From the NCBI RefSeq assembly GCF_001723305.1, contig NZ_LPWF01000028.1, positions 62,001-126,000 of the forward strand: 64,000 nucleotides of DNA, written 5' to 3'. Under the pieces are notes generated by a model, which saw only the letters and a list, made by a program, of their open reading frames with translations, was not told the DNA's origin and searched no databases. Made by a program: the position numbers and the translations under genes. Of this stretch, positions 46,573-56,584 are shown in pieces. The stretch's first letter is position 1. Every line of letters begins with the position of its first letter. The stretch is from Methyloceanibacter superfactus (lineage in GTDB: Bacteria > Pseudomonadota > Alphaproteobacteria > Rhizobiales > Methyloligellaceae).

Positions 46573-49232
46573 TCATCGCGAACCCTGGGTCGGCTTGCGC
46601 TTGGCGCCGGCTTCCGGCGTGAAGCCACCCTCCTTGATATGAAGATCCCGCTGCGGAAACGGAATGGAGATTCCGGCGTCCCGGAGCGCCGCCAGGATGG
46701 TGAAGCGCAGATCGCTGCTGGAGCGGATGCGTTCGCCGACATCGCGCAAGAACACCCGCAGCTCGAAGTCGAGCGCGCTGTCGCCAAAGCCGGCGAAGTG
46801 GACGACCGGGGGCGGGCTCTTGAGAACGCCGCGATGTTGCTGGGCGACATCTAGAAGAGTCGTCCGCAACAGCTCGACATCCGTGCCGTAGTCGACGCCG
46901 ACGGCGATGTCGAGGCGGCAACTCTTGTCGAGATGCATCCAGTTGGTCACCGGATCGGTGATGAGGTTGGCATTGGGGATGATCACCGATTGCCGGTAGA
47001 TGGTCTCGATCTCGGTGGAGCGCACGCTGATCTTCTTCACCGTGCCTTCGAGCCCCGCGACCTGGATGTAGTCGCCGATCTTGATCGGGCGCTCGACCAG
47101 GAGGATGAGTCCCGAGACGAAATTGTTGAAGATGCTCTGGAGCCCGAAGCCGATGCCGACGGACAGCGCGCCGGCGACGATGGCGAGGTTCGAGAAGTCG
47201 ACGCCGAGATAGGAGATGCCGGCCAAGGCCGCGAGCACGAAGCCGAGATAGCCGATGCCGATGCGCACGGATTCGTGCAAGCCGGACTCGCTGTGCCGGC
47301 CGGTGAACACGCGGCCGGTGAGCCAGCGTTGCACGAAGCGTGTCAGCGCCAGGCCGAGGGCGAAGACGCCGAGGGCGATCAGCACGGATTGAAGCGATAG
47401 GTGAAGATTGCCGAATTGGAAGCCGAAGAACGCCGCCTGAATCCAGCCTTTGACCTCGACCCAGTCGAAGCGCCACAGAAGCAGAAGCACGGTGACGCCG
47501 ACGGCGATGATGGCGATGTCGAGCAGCAGGCTGACGATGATGCGAAGGGTCAGCAAGGACGGCGCGCCCATGTCCTCCTCTTCATCGAGATCGTCGTCGA
47601 TGGTTCGGCCGGAGATGACGCTGACGCTCGAGATGGATTCGGCGGCGAGATGCAGCAGGTACATGATCCACAGCACGCCGGCGGTGGATACCGCGTGCAT
47701 GCCCACGAAGCGGGCGAGGGATTCGTAGCCAAACAGCATGGCGATGATGATGATGCCGGCGACGGCGCCGCAGAAGGAGAACAGCCAGGCGCGCCAGCCG
47801 CTCAACGCCGCCTTGCCCATCACCGTACCGCTTTGGATCGCCAGCAGGATGGCGGCGAGAATCACGCCGTAGAGGGCGGCGAAGATCGCCGAGCGCAGCA
47901 CCGAGACCTGATAGGGCGTGAACACCGCCGTGTCGGTGAGATTTAAGACCAGATCGACCCACCAGACCGCGGTAATGGCCCATAGCAAACCGGCGACGCG
48001 CCGAGCCACCGCGTCGGTGGACGGGATGATCTTCCAGGCGCTGTCGTCGGGCAGGAGGGAATAGGTGATGAGGGCGATGAGGAAGATCGCCCAGCCGGTG
48101 GCGAGAATTGCCCTGAGCAGGAATCCGTTGAGGGTGGGGTCGGCAAGGCCCGCCGCGGACACGATGAGATAGAAGACCAAGAGCCCGAGCCACAGCGGCA
48201 GCGTGCTGCGCACCGTCTTGCGCAAGGCCCAAACGCCGCATTGCTGTACCGTGGGCTCGGCCGGCTTGTTGGCGCGCTGCTTGGCGTCGACGCGCCCGGC
48301 CATGTTGCGGACGAAGCTTCGTCCGGCCACGGCGGCTCCGACCGGCACGAGGAAGATCAGCAGAAATACGACGATGCCCTTGGCCCAGGCGCGGGAGATC
48401 CATTCGGCGCCGGCATCGAACAGGCGCTTCAGTTGCAGCGGCACGCGCTCGAATGCCGCCGGCAGCACGCTGGAATAGAAATTCGGGACCGGTCCGAACA
48501 GGGATTCGGTGAAGCGCTCGCGGCGCTTGTCGTTGGCGGCGTCGATCAGCTGGTCCGCGCGGACGAACAGGATGTCGGCCTGCTTCAGCTTGCCGTCGAT
48601 GGCGGCGACATTCGCCTCTAGGCGCTTTCGCTGCGCGGCAATCTCGGGGCTCTCCTTGGGCCCATCCTTCTCCGGCGCGGGGCCCAGCTTGGCCAAACGT
48701 TCCCGCATGTCTTGGAGCTTGGGTTCGAGCTTGCCTTCTGCTCGCGGATGGCCTCGCGCAGTGTCTCGAGAAATTCGGGGATGGCCCTCAGTTCCTCGTC
48801 GGTCGTCGCGCCGTCGGCGATGGCCTGTTCCAGGGCCTTGATCTGGTTGGTCCACAGCTTCAGGGAGTCGGTGAACGCCGTGACCAACCTATCCTTGGTG
48901 GCGTCGGCTTCCTGCTCCGGCCCGGATTCCGCGTCCGGCGCCGGCTCGGCTGCTGGCTGCTCGGCGCTGGCGGGCGGCTCTTCGGCAACTGGTGGCTCTT
49001 CGGCAGCTGGCGGTGCCGCGGGTGCGGGCGCCTCGCTTGGTGCGGGCTGCGCCTCGACGGGGGCCGGGGCTGCGCCTGCCGCGCCCTGGCCGGAATCTTG
49101 AGCGGACTCCTGAGCGGCGTCTTGAGGGGCGTCTTGCGCGAGCTCTTGAGCATGGCCCGGCGGCACAAGCGCCAGCATGAGCGCGAGGGTTGCGGTGACA
49201 GCAAGCAGGTTTCGCCTCAACCAAAACGGCAT
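46573..49232 (-). CDS. MscS-type mechanosensitive channel with DUF3772-like N-terminus (one single-base loss)
   Basis: Large MscS-family protein of 886 residues (MscK/YbdG-like), inner membrane. Seen: signal peptide (LLAVTATLALMLALVPPGHA), a low-complexity Ala/Pro/Glu region, a periplasmic coiled coil (TDSLKLWTNQIKALEQAIAD, MRERLAKLGPAPEKDG), about 11 membrane helices, and the MscS core: ALSVGIGFGLQSIFNNFVSG (pore helix), LILLVERPIKIGDYIQVAGL, VRSTEIETIYRQSVIIPNAN. One base is lost near 48739. The channel likely opens under membrane tension at osmotic downshock. The long tail ends in a basic stretch. Confidence 0.88.
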
Positions 49233-49382
49233 TGTCAGTCGGCCTCCTTTGCCGGTTTGGGTGGGCCGGACCCGGCAAGTCCCTAGAGTTTCCAATGATT
49301 TATCGTATGGGGCGAGACATTGGGCATGACAATGAGGAAGATTGACGGCAGGCCGGGTGGCAAATCGGCCCGGGGAGGTGCG

Positions 49383-49979
49383 ATGACCGATCAAACGCGA
49401 CGGCCGACGGTGGAGCGCCCGGCGCCCGGGCGGGTCTGGTATGTGGCGGCCGTCCTCGTGGCCTTGGCCGGGTTCGCGCTTGCGGGCTACCGGGTTTATT
49501 CCAACATCGGCGATCTGATGAGCGGGCTCGACCAGGTGGTGGTGCCGGGCCAAGCGGATCTCGCGCTCGAGCCGGGCCGATACACCATCTTTCACGAATA
49601 TCAGAGCACGGTCGACGGCCGCATCTACTCCGGCACCGACGTCTCCGGCCTCTTGGTGCGTATCGTGCCCGCCGGCGGCGGCGAGCCCCTCACCCTAGAC
49701 CAGCCCGGCGCGACCTCGAGCTATGAGCTGGGCGGGCGCGCCGGCCGCTCGGTGCTCGCCTTCGAGGTGCCCAAGGCGGGAGAGTACAAGCTGGTGGCCG
49801 TCTACCCGGAAGGCGAAGAGAAGCCGCAAGCCGTGCTCGCCGTGGGCCGCGGCATGACGGGGCGCATCCTGACGCTCGTGTTCAGTGCGCTCGTCATCGT
49901 GTTCCTGAGCGTCGCCGCCGCGGCGCTCATTGCGGTCATCACCTATCGGCGCCGGCGCGCGGCCATCGCGCCACGTTAA
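49383..49979 (+). CDS. Hypothetical two-helix membrane protein with extracytoplasmic beta domain
   Basis: Seen: cytoplasmic leader, helix 1 at about 18-38 (WYVAAVLVALAGFALAGYRV), an extracytoplasmic part of about 120 residues rich in beta strands (PGRYTIFHEYQSTVDGRIYS, SYELGGRAGRSVLAFEVPKA) and helix 2 near the end (LTLVFSALVIVFLSVAAAAL) with a basic tail. ATG 49383 has GGGGAGG six bases upstream; ATG 49320 is an alternative. No known family recognised. The next gene (LprI-like) starts 11 bases after it. Confidence 0.75.
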   Translation: MTDQTRRPTVERPAPGRVWYVAAVLVALAGFALAGYRVYSNIGDLMSGLDQVVVPGQADLALEPGRYTIFHEYQSTVDGRIYSGTDVSGLLVRIVPAGGGEPLTLDQPGATSSYELGGRAGRSVLAFEVPKAGEYKLVAVYPEGEEKPQAVLAVGRGMTGRILTLVFSALVIVFLSVAAAALIAVITYRRRRAAIAPR

Positions 49980-49990
49980 ACTGGAGACAC

Positions 49991-50410
49991 ATGATGAGGC
50001 TCGGCATCACCGGCATGGCTTGCGTGACACTGGCATGGCTCGGCCTGTGCGCCACGGCGGCACTCGCGGCAGAGGCCGATCCGTGCGCGGACGCCGTCAC
50101 CACCCTCGCGATGCGGGAGTGCCTGGGCAAGGCCTATAAGACGGCCGACGCGGACCTGAACGCGGTGTGGAAACAGGTCATGGCCAGTGTCGGCACCGCC
50201 GACTATTTGCCGGCGAAGGAGCGCAAGGCCTGGAACGACGAGCTGCTCGAGTCACAGCGGGCTTGGATAAAATTCAAGGAGCACGATTGCGAAGCCGTCG
50301 GCTATGAGTGGTGGGGTGGGTCTGGCGCGAGCGGCGCCATTATGAGCTGCCTGCTCGAGCACACCGAAGCCCGTACCAAGGACCTCAGGGCGCGCTATCT
50401 CGACCGGTAG
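49991..50410 (+). CDS. LprI-family (DUF1311) exported protein
   Basis: Periplasmic protein of 139 residues. Seen: signal peptide (MACVTLAWLGLCATAALAAE, cleavage after ALA), then a family core with DPCADAVTTLAMRECLGKAY, ADADLNAVWKQVMASVG and LLESQRAWIKFKEHDCEAVG. The four cysteines and the W-R-W-x-K pattern match LprI/DUF1311, known in Mycobacterium as a lysozyme inhibitor. Its stop lies just ahead of the convergent Arg-rich gene (5-base gap). Confidence 0.88.
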   Translation: MMRLGITGMACVTLAWLGLCATAALAAEADPCADAVTTLAMRECLGKAYKTADADLNAVWKQVMASVGTADYLPAKERKAWNDELLESQRAWIKFKEHDCEAVGYEWWGGSGASGAIMSCLLEHTEARTKDLRARYLDR

Positions 50411-50414
50411 TCCC

Positions 50415-51418
50415 TCAGCTTCCGAGGAGGGCGGGCAGCCGGGGGCGCCACGGCTCGCGCGCAACCAAGGCGGTGCAGCGCCTGACCACCAAGGCCCGAT
50501 GCGCCGGGTCATGCGGCTTCAGGGAGTCGAAAGCCCGCGATAGGCGCGAGCCCTGCGCTTCAACCCAGGAACGACATCTGGACCAGCCGCCTGACGCCGT
50601 CTTGGCGGCGATGGCCGCGAAGCTCCGGGATCTGGTGCGAGCCCAAACGGCGCCGGCAGTCCCGTGGCTTTGCAGCGCCCGGGAGAGCGTGGCGCTTTCC
50701 GCGACCATCCGGCCCTTTGCGTGTCGCGCGAGGATGGGCGTGCGCCTTCGCACCCTGGACCAATCGGCGGCAAGGCGATCCTGCGTGGTGCTGGCCAAGC
50801 GCCGTGACCGCAGCTGGGTCCGCATCCACGCAGCCGAGGCCCGCTTCCGCATCGGGTGCGTGAGCACCGCTGTTTGGGCCGAGGCTTGCGCGTAACCGGC
50901 AGCGAGGCGCTTGCGGAAGACGATGCCGAGGCGCTCGGAGGTTTGGACCGTCCAGGCAAAGCCGATCGATGCATAGGCGAAGCCGCGCGGGCGAGCCACA
51001 GGGCGGTCCGCAGGAACCACGACCAACCCACCGCCATGGACCGCCCGAGCAGGGCGGCGAGCGCTTTGGCCCGCGGTGCTGTCCAGGCGGCGGCGCGCAG
51101 GCTGAATCTCCGCGCCGCGCGAAGACAGGCGAGGGTGGTGCGCGACAGGAAGATCGCGGCCGACCGCATCGCGGCGAGAGAGGTGACGGTGAAGCGCCGC
51201 AGGCGCCAGGCGGCGCGCTGCCGCTTGAGCGCCAGCCGGTCCAGCGCCTCTTGGCGCCGCAGGCGCTCTGCACGGCGCCTTTCGTCGCGATGGTAGCTTT
51301 CGAGCCAGCTATGATGGCGTGAGAGTTCGTCGAGGGTCGAGGCGATGAGATGCTTCGACCGGTCGATGTCGTCCTGGGCGGCCCCGACTGGGTCGAGGAT
51401 ATTGCTGGCACCAGACAC
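50415..51418 (-). CDS. Arginine/tryptophan-rich hypothetical protein (one single-base loss)
   Basis: No family recognised. Corrected length 334. Seen: acidic-polar N-terminus (ILDPVGAAQDDIDRSKHLIA), a strongly basic coiled-coil (YHRDERRRAERLRRQEALDR), then 200 residues of amphipathic helices rich in Arg, Ala, Ser and Trp (SRTTLACLRAARRFSLRAAA, AAGYAQASAQTAVLTHPMRK, SAAWMRTQLRSRRLASTTQD, GAVWARTRSRSFAAIAAKTA). One base is lost near 50995. It may bind membranes or nucleic acid. Placed directly upstream of and divergent from ruvC. Composition is unlike the neighbours. Confidence 0.6.
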
Positions 51419-51609
51419 GAGGATGCTCCCCCTAGAGATCCTTCTCGGGCGTTGGAGTGTCCCGGCTTCCCTCGGAGCTCCACGCAGCTTACGCCCGAAC
51501 TCCTAACGCCGGGTGAGCGAGATCCGTTCCCGCGATCCGGGGCTAAAATCCGGTTCCCGGCCAGCCGACCGGCGGCTTGCCCAGGCGTGGCCTGTGCTAC
51601 GATTCGCCC
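51419..51609. promoter_or_regulatory. Divergent promoter region upstream of ruvC
   Basis: A 191-base spacer between the Arg-rich gene and ruvC, which are divergent. Promoters of both must lie here; no clear boxes or SOS (LexA GTTC-N7-GTTC) motif found by eye. Confidence 0.4.
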
Positions 51610-52137
51610 ATGAGGGCTGCGATTCGCATTGTCGGCATCGACCCGGGGCTGAGGCGCACCGGCTGGGGCGTCATCGACACTGACGGCGTCAAGCTCAGCT
51701 ATGTGGCTTGCGGCTCGGTGACCTCGGATTCGGACGAGCATCTCGGCCACCGGCTGCGGCAGCTCTTCGACGGACTGTCCGAGGTCTTGGCCTCGCTGTC
51801 GCCGGTAGAGGCCGCCGTCGAGCAGACCTTCGTCAATCGCGACGCGACCGCCACCCTGAAGCTCGGCCAGGCCCGGGGCATCGCCATGCTGGTGCCCGCG
51901 CTTGCCGGGCTCACGATCGCCGAATACGCGCCGAACGCGGTGAAGAAGACCGTGGTGGGCGCAGGGCATGGCGACAAGACGCAGATCCGCGCCATGGTGA
52001 AATGCCTGCTGCCGCGCGCCGTGCCCGACAGCGCCGATGCGGCGGATGCGCTCGCCATCGCCATCACCCATGCCCATACGCGGGCGTGGACCAAGCTCGA
52101 AGCCCGGGTCACGCAAGCCGAGAGGGCCGCGTCATGA
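51610..52137 (+). CDS. ruvC: Holliday junction resolvase RuvC
   Basis: Endonuclease that cuts Holliday junctions, cytoplasm, 175 residues. Seen: catalytic D11 in [15 protein letters not shown], acidic [40 protein letters not shown], and [17 protein letters not shown] with the last catalytic acids. It overlaps ruvA by four bases (ATGA), starting the ruvCAB cluster. Confidence 0.95.
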   Translation: MRAAIRIVGIDPGLRRTGWGVIDTDGVKLSYVACGSVTSDSDEHLGHRLRQLFDGLSEVLASLSPVEAAVEQTFVNRDATATLKLGQARGIAMLVPALAGLTIAEYAPNAVKKTVVGAGHGDKTQIRAMVKCLLPRAVPDSADAADALAIAITHAHTRAWTKLEARVTQAERAAS

Positions 52138-52742
52138 TCGGCAAGCTCACGGGCAAGGTCGACACGGTCTCGCTGTCCACGGCGATCATCGACGTGGGGG
52201 GCGTCGGCTACGAGGTGACGCTCGGCACGCGCACGCTGTCGACGCTGCCGCCGATCGGCGAGGTGGTGACGCTCGCCATCGACACGCATCTCAAAGAGGA
52301 CGGCGTGCGGCTTTACGGCTTCACCAGCGAGCACGACCGCGCTTGGTTCCGGGCGTGCAATTCGGTGCAAGGCGTCGGCGCCAAGGTGGCGCTGGCGGTG
52401 CTCGGCACGCTGTCGGCCAACGATCTCGCCAATGCCGTAGCGCTCCAGGACAAGAACCAGGTGCGCGCGCGCCTGGCGTCGGCCCCAAGGTCGCCGCGCG
52501 GATCGTCGCCGAGTAAGACAAGATGCCGGCGCTGGCGCCCGCCTCGGACCGGGCGGCGGCGGCATCCAGGTGGCGGCGTTGCCGGAAGGTCTCGCGCGCG
52601 CGATGCGGTTTCGGCGCTGACCAATCTCGGCTATGCCCACGGCGAGGCGGCGGCGGCCGTCAGCGCGGCCATCGCCAAGATGGGCAACGAGGCCCGCGCC
52701 GAGGAGTTGATCCGCGTCGGGCTCAAGGAGCTCGCCCAATGA
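52134..52742 (+). CDS. ruvA: Holliday junction branch migration protein RuvA (several indels)
   Basis: DNA-binding tetramer that directs RuvB. Seen: domain I ([40 protein letters not shown]), domain II with helix-hairpin-helix [17 protein letters not shown] and, in another frame, [14 protein letters not shown], and domain III ([20 protein letters not shown]). Frame breaks: about one base lost near 52470, three bases missing around 52514-52520 (restored [12 protein letters not shown]), one lost near 52549 and two extra in the GC repeat near 52595. The sum is three, so the frame is recovered. Essential for repair, so errors are likely in the sequence. Confidence 0.9.
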   Translation: MIGKLTGKVDTVSLSTAIIDVGGVGYEVTLGTRTLSTLPPIGEVVTLAIDTHLKEDGVRLYGFTSEHDRAWFRACNSVQGVGAKVALAVLGTLSANDLANAVALQDKNQVRARLASAPRSPRGSSPSKTRCRRWRPPRTGRRRHPGGGVAGRSRARDAVSALTNLGYAHGEAAAAVSAAIAKMGNEARAEELIRVGLKELAQ

Positions 52743-53773
52743 GTGAGCGCATGCTAGCGGCGGCGAAACGCGACGAGGACCAGCCGGATGCGGCGCTCCG
52801 CCCACAGACGCTTGGTGAGTTCATCGGCCAAGCCAAGATCCGCTCCAATCTCAAAGTGTTCATCGATGCCGCCGCGGGCCGCCGCGAGCGCTCGACCATG
52901 TGCTGTTCGCCGGGCCGCCGGGTCTCGGCAAGACGACGCTGGCGCAGATCGTGGCGCGGGAGCTCGGCGTCAGCTTCCGGGCGACCTCGGGCCCGGTGAT
53001 CGCCAAGGCGGGCGATCTCGCCGCACTCCTCACCAATCTCGAGGACCGCGACGTGCTGTTCATCGACGAGATTCACCGGCTCTCGCCCGCGGTGGAGGAG
53101 ATCCTCTATCCGGCCATGGAGGACTTCCAGCTCGACCTCATCATCGGCGAGGGACCGGCGGCGCGCTCGGTACGCATCGATGTCGCCCGCTTCACGCTGA
53201 TCGGCGCCACCACGCGCACCGGACTGCTCACGACGCCTTTGCGCGAACGCTTCGGCATTCCCATCCGGCTCCAGTTCTACACGGTGGAGGAGTTGGAAGA
53301 GATCGTGCGACGGGGCGCGCGGCTGCTCGGACTGCCGCTGACGCAGGAAGGCGTGCATGAGATCGCCCCGCCGGCGCGCGCGGCACCCCGCGTGTGGCGG
53401 GGCGGCTGTTGCGCCGGGTGCGGGACTTCGCCGCCGTCGAGGGCAATGGCGCGGTCGACGCCAAGCTCGCCGATAGTGCCTTGTCGCAGCTCGAGGTGGA
53501 CTCGCGCGGGCTCGACGCGCTCGACCACCGCTATTTGCGGCTGATCGCCATGAACTATGGCGGCGGGCCGGTCGGCATCGAGACCATCGCCGCGGGGATG
53601 TCGGAGCCGCGCGACGCTATCGAGGAGATCATCGACCTTATCTGCTGCAGCAGGGCTTCATCGCCCGCACGCCACGCGGCCGGGTGCTGACGGCGCTGGC
53701 TTACGGTCATCTCGGCGTGGCGCCGCCGGCGCAACCGGCGCAGTTCCCGCTGTTCAACGGCGGCGAAGACTAG
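52739..53773 (+). CDS. ruvB: Holliday junction branch migration helicase RuvB (three single-base losses)
   Basis: AAA+ motor that moves Holliday junctions, 345 residues corrected. Seen: [20 protein letters not shown], Walker [13 protein letters not shown], Walker [12 protein letters not shown], sensor [21 protein letters not shown], and the winged-helix C-terminus with [20 protein letters not shown]. Single bases are lost near 52887, 53370 and 53645, each moving the frame by one and together restoring it. The conserved segments of all four frames join into a normal RuvB. The stop overlaps the GTG of ybgC. Confidence 0.93.
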
Positions 53774-54237
53774 TGGGCACCTGGCCGGACCTTGCCGGGC
53801 GCATCGAGGGCGAGACCCATGTCTTGCCGGTGCGCGTCTATTTCGAGGACACCGACGCCGGCGGCGTCGTCTATCACACCAACTTTCTGAAATTCTGCGA
53901 GCGCGGCCGTTCCGACTTCGTCCGCCTGCTCGGCATCAGTCACCAAGATCTCGCCAACCCGAAAGAGGGCGAGCCCACGATCTTCGTCGTGCGCCATATC
54001 GACATCGATTTTCTGAGACCGGGCCGTCTCGACGATGTGCTGGAAGTGGTGACCTCTTGCGCCCAGATCGGCGGCGCCAGCCTGGTGCTCGCGCAGGAGG
54101 TGCGGCGCGACGGGGTGGCGCTTGCCCGCGCCAAGGTGACCGTCGTGCTGGTGTCGGCGTCGGGCAAACCCCAACGGATAGGTCAAATGGTCCGGGGCGC
54201 GCTTCAACGATTCGTTAACCGGTCGCGTGAAACGTAG
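53773..54237 (+). CDS. ybgC: Tol-Pal system-associated acyl-CoA thioesterase
   Basis: Hot-dog-fold thioesterase of 154 residues. Seen: RVYFEDTDAGGVVYHTNFLK with the catalytic aspartate, FCERGRSDFVRLLGISHQDL, VRHIDIDFLRPGRLDDVLEV, and VLVSASGKPQRI. Typical YbgC, the first gene of Tol-Pal operons. It starts with GTG 53773, sharing a base with the ruvB TAG (TAGTG), so it is translated with ruvB. A 238-base gap to tolQ may carry the tol promoter. Confidence 0.92.
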   Translation: MGTWPDLAGRIEGETHVLPVRVYFEDTDAGGVVYHTNFLKFCERGRSDFVRLLGISHQDLANPKEGEPTIFVVRHIDIDFLRPGRLDDVLEVVTSCAQIGGASLVLAQEVRRDGVALARAKVTVVLVSASGKPQRIGQMVRGALQRFVNRSRET

Positions 54238-54475
54238 CTAAGACCGGTAAAGCATAAAATTGCGCCGGGTAGAGTCGCGTGCCGCGGCTCGGGCGGTAGA
54301 GCCCAAGTTTAGTCACAATCGCTCGCGAAAGGTCGGGGTTTAGCGAGCGAAATGCGGCTCCCTCCGGCGACGTCGAACTCCCCTGCGGGTCTTTGAACCC
54401 TCGCGGGATCCAAGTGGCCGTCCGTGGGTTGACGCCTAGGGGCATGCGCTTGGAGCTCATGCCATGAGGCCGTGA
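54238..54475. promoter_or_regulatory. Spacer with probable tolQ promoter
   Basis: A 238-base non-coding stretch between ybgC and tolQ. No open frame of value. The TTGACG at 54428-54433 could be a -35 box, with a poor -10 at 17-18 bases; no clear terminator for ruvCAB-ybgC. Confidence 0.35.
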
Positions 54476-55177
54476 ATGAATCCGTCGGATGTCGCCGTCG
54501 ATCTGTCGATCTTCCACCTGTTTATGAATGCCCACTTCGTCGTGAAGCTCGTGATCATCGGGCTGATCCTGGCGTCGGTGTGGAGTTGGGCGATCATCTT
54601 CGAGAAGTTCTTCCTGTTCGCCAAGACGCGGAAGGAGGCGGACAAGTTCGAGCAGGTGTTCTGGTCCGGCCAGTCGCTCGACGAGCTCTACCAACTTGGC
54701 GCAGCGGCGGAACACCGGCATGGCGGCGCTGTTCGTGGCGGCGATGCGCGAGTGGAAGCGCTCGACCGACGGGAGAGCGGCGACCGTGCGCTGAAGCCCA
54801 TGCCGGGCGTGCAGCACCGGGTCGAGAAGGTGATGGACGTCACCATCGGCCGCGAGGTGGAGCGGCTCGAGCGGCGGCTGACCTTCCTCGCCACGGTCGG
54901 CTCGACCGCGCCCTTCGTCGGGCTGTTCGGCACGGTCTGGGGCATCATGACCAGCTTCCAGGCGATCGCCACGAGCAAGAACACCAGCCTCGCGGTGGTG
55001 GCGCCGGGCATCGCCGAGGCCTTGTTCGCCACCGCGCTCGGCCTGCTCGCGGCCATTCCGGCGGTCATTTTCTACAATAAATTCAACAGCGAAGTGGCGC
55101 GGCACGCGGCCCGTCTCGAAGGCTTCGCCGACGAGTTCTCAGCCATCCTGTCGCGGCAAATCGACAAGACCACGTGA
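54476..55177 (+). CDS. tolQ: TolQ, proton channel of the Tol-Pal system (two compensating indels)
   Basis: Inner-membrane stator protein that uses the proton motive force to drive outer-membrane constriction. Seen: helix 1 ([20 protein letters not shown]), then cytoplasmic domain, helix 2 ([20 protein letters not shown]) and helix 3 ([20 protein letters not shown]). Between about 54695 and 54785 the frame shifts and returns; the true segment reads [20 protein letters not shown] followed by WKRSTDG. The indels sit in the cytoplasmic loop. GAGG lies six bases before ATG 54476. Confidence 0.92.
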   Translation: MNPSDVAVDLSIFHLFMNAHFVVKLVIIGLILASVWSWAIIFEKFFLFAKTRKEADKFEQVFWSGQSLDELYQLGAAAEHRHGGAVRGGDARVEALDRRESGDRALKPMPGVQHRVEKVMDVTIGREVERLERRLTFLATVGSTAPFVGLFGTVWGIMTSFQAIATSKNTSLAVVAPGIAEALFATALGLLAAIPAVIFYNKFNSEVARHAARLEGFADEFSAILSRQIDKTT

Positions 55178-55186
55178 GGCCCGATC

Positions 55187-55660
55187 ATGGGAGCAGGACT
55201 TCAACCAGGCGGTGCCTTGTCCAACCGCCGCGCCAGACGGCGCTCCGGCCTACCGATGAGCGAGATCAACGTCACGCCCATGGTGGACGTGATGCTCGTA
55301 CTCCTGATCATCTTCATGGTCACGGCGCCGCTGCTCACCGTCGGCGTCGACATCGACGCCAACGCGACCTTGCCCGAGGTGGAATTGCCGGCGACCGAGG
55401 CGGGGCCGGTGAACCCGGAGCAGGCGCCGCTTAGCATCACCGTCGATGCTGACGGAAAAATCTTCCTGCAGAACACCGAGATCGGCTTTGACGAACTTAT
55501 GCCCAAACTTACTGCTATCCGGGATGCCGGTGGCGGAACGCAAGTGTGGGTTCGCGGCGACAAGGGAACGCCTTACGGCAACGTCGCGAAGGTGCTGGTC
55601 CGGATCAAGGAAGCCGGCCTGCCCGTGACCCTCGTCACCGATCAAGTGGATCAACCCTGA
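55187..55660 (+). CDS. tolR: TolR, Tol-Pal system subunit
   Basis: Single-helix membrane protein of 157 residues, partner of TolQ and TolA. Seen: SEINVTPMVDVMLVLLIIFM, with the proton-carrying aspartate in the helix, VTAPLLTVGVDI, and a periplasmic domain with ITVDADGKIFLQNTEIGFDE and WVRGDKGTPYGNVAKVLVRI. The start at ATG 55187 is 9 bases after tolQ. Full length for the order. Confidence 0.95.
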   Translation: MGAGLQPGGALSNRRARRRSGLPMSEINVTPMVDVMLVLLIIFMVTAPLLTVGVDIDANATLPEVELPATEAGPVNPEQAPLSITVDADGKIFLQNTEIGFDELMPKLTAIRDAGGGTQVWVRGDKGTPYGNVAKVLVRIKEAGLPVTLVTDQVDQP

Positions 55661-55680
55661 CGGGGAACTCTTCCAGGACC

Positions 55681-56571
55681 ATGGGCCCGAGTACCTTCAT
55701 CTCTGCCGCACTGCATGTGGCGATCGTGCTGTTCGCCATCGTCGGCCTCTCGTCGTCGCATATGTCCGCGCCGCTCGTCGCCGTTCCCGTCGATCTGTCG
55801 ACGACGGCGGACATCACCAAGATCAAAGCGGGCATGAAGGACGCGAAGGACGACGCGCCGCTCGCCGCCAAGCCCGAAGAGAAGAAGCCGCAAGCGGTGA
55901 AGGAGAAGACCGCCAAGGCGCCTGAGCAGACCGCGGCGATCAAGAAGCCCGAGAAGACGGCCGAAGCGCCGAAGCCGCCCGCGCCGAAACCTGCTGCCAA
56001 GGCTCCCGAAGCGAAACCGGAGAAGACGGCAGAGGCGCCGAAGCCGCAACCGAAGCCCGCCGCGCCGGTGCGCAAGCCCGAGCCGCCGAAGCAGACGGCC
56101 AAAGCCGATACCCCGAAACCGGCGCCCAAGACGAAGGACTTCGATACCGACCGCATCTCCGCGCTGCTCAACAAGATTCCCGATGCCGTCGACGAGCCCG
56201 AGCCGCAAGACTGGGCGGCGGAGACGAAGCCGGTGCATGGACAATCGAACGGCACGGAGATGGCGATGTCGGTGAACGAGATCGACGCCTTGCGTGCGCG
56301 CATCGCCGATTGCTGGACGCCGCCGCCGGGCGGGCTCGGGGCGGACGCCATCGTCGTCAAGATCCGGCTCAAGCTGAACCAGGACGGCACGCTCGAAGGC
56401 TATCCGAGCGTCGCGAACTCCGGCTCGTCGCCCTTCTTCCAGGCGGCGGCGGATAGCGCGGTGCGCGCGGTGTTCCAGTGTCAGCCTTATGCGCTGCCGG
56501 TGGCGAAATATGCGCTGTGGCGCGACATGATCCTCAATTTCGACCCAAGCCAGATGTATCGCAGCGGCTAG
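55681..56571 (+). CDS. tolA: TolA-like protein, Tol-Pal energy-transducing spacer
   Basis: Periplasm-spanning protein of 296 residues. Seen: N-terminal helix ([20 protein letters not shown]), a long Lys/Pro/Ala-rich domain II of about 130 residues with repeated [11 protein letters not shown], and a C-terminal domain III ([40 protein letters not shown]). It starts 20 bases after tolR at ATG 55681. The C-terminal domain carries the cysteine pair typical of the group (DCW and FQCQ). Confidence 0.92.
   Translation: MGPSTFISAALHVAIVLFAIVGLSSSHMSAPLVAVPVDLSTTADITKIKAGMKDAKDDAPLAAKPEEKKPQAVKEKTAKAPEQTAAIKKPEKTAEAPKPPAPKPAAKAPEAKPEKTAEAPKPQPKPAAPVRKPEPPKQTAKADTPKPAPKTKDFDTDRISALLNKIPDAVDEPEPQDWAAETKPVHGQSNGTEMAMSVNEIDALRARIADCWTPPPGGLGADAIVVKIRLKLNQDGTLEGYPSVANSGSSPFFQAAADSAVRAVFQCQPYALPVAKYALWRDMILNFDPSQMYRSG
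55945..56046 (+). repeat. Duplicated [11 protein letters not shown] coding repeat in tolA
   Basis: Two copies of a 33-base unit encode [11 protein letters not shown], at 55945-55977 and 56014-56046, with silent base differences. It is internal to the extended TolA domain II. Confidence 0.8.
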
Positions 56572-56584
56572 GGGGACATTCACG

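Noticed and set aside
50560-52116. 518-residue minus-strand frame across the ruvC start
   Set aside because: It mixes antisense of ruvC with an alternative frame of the Arg-rich gene; ruvC has catalytic motifs on the plus strand.
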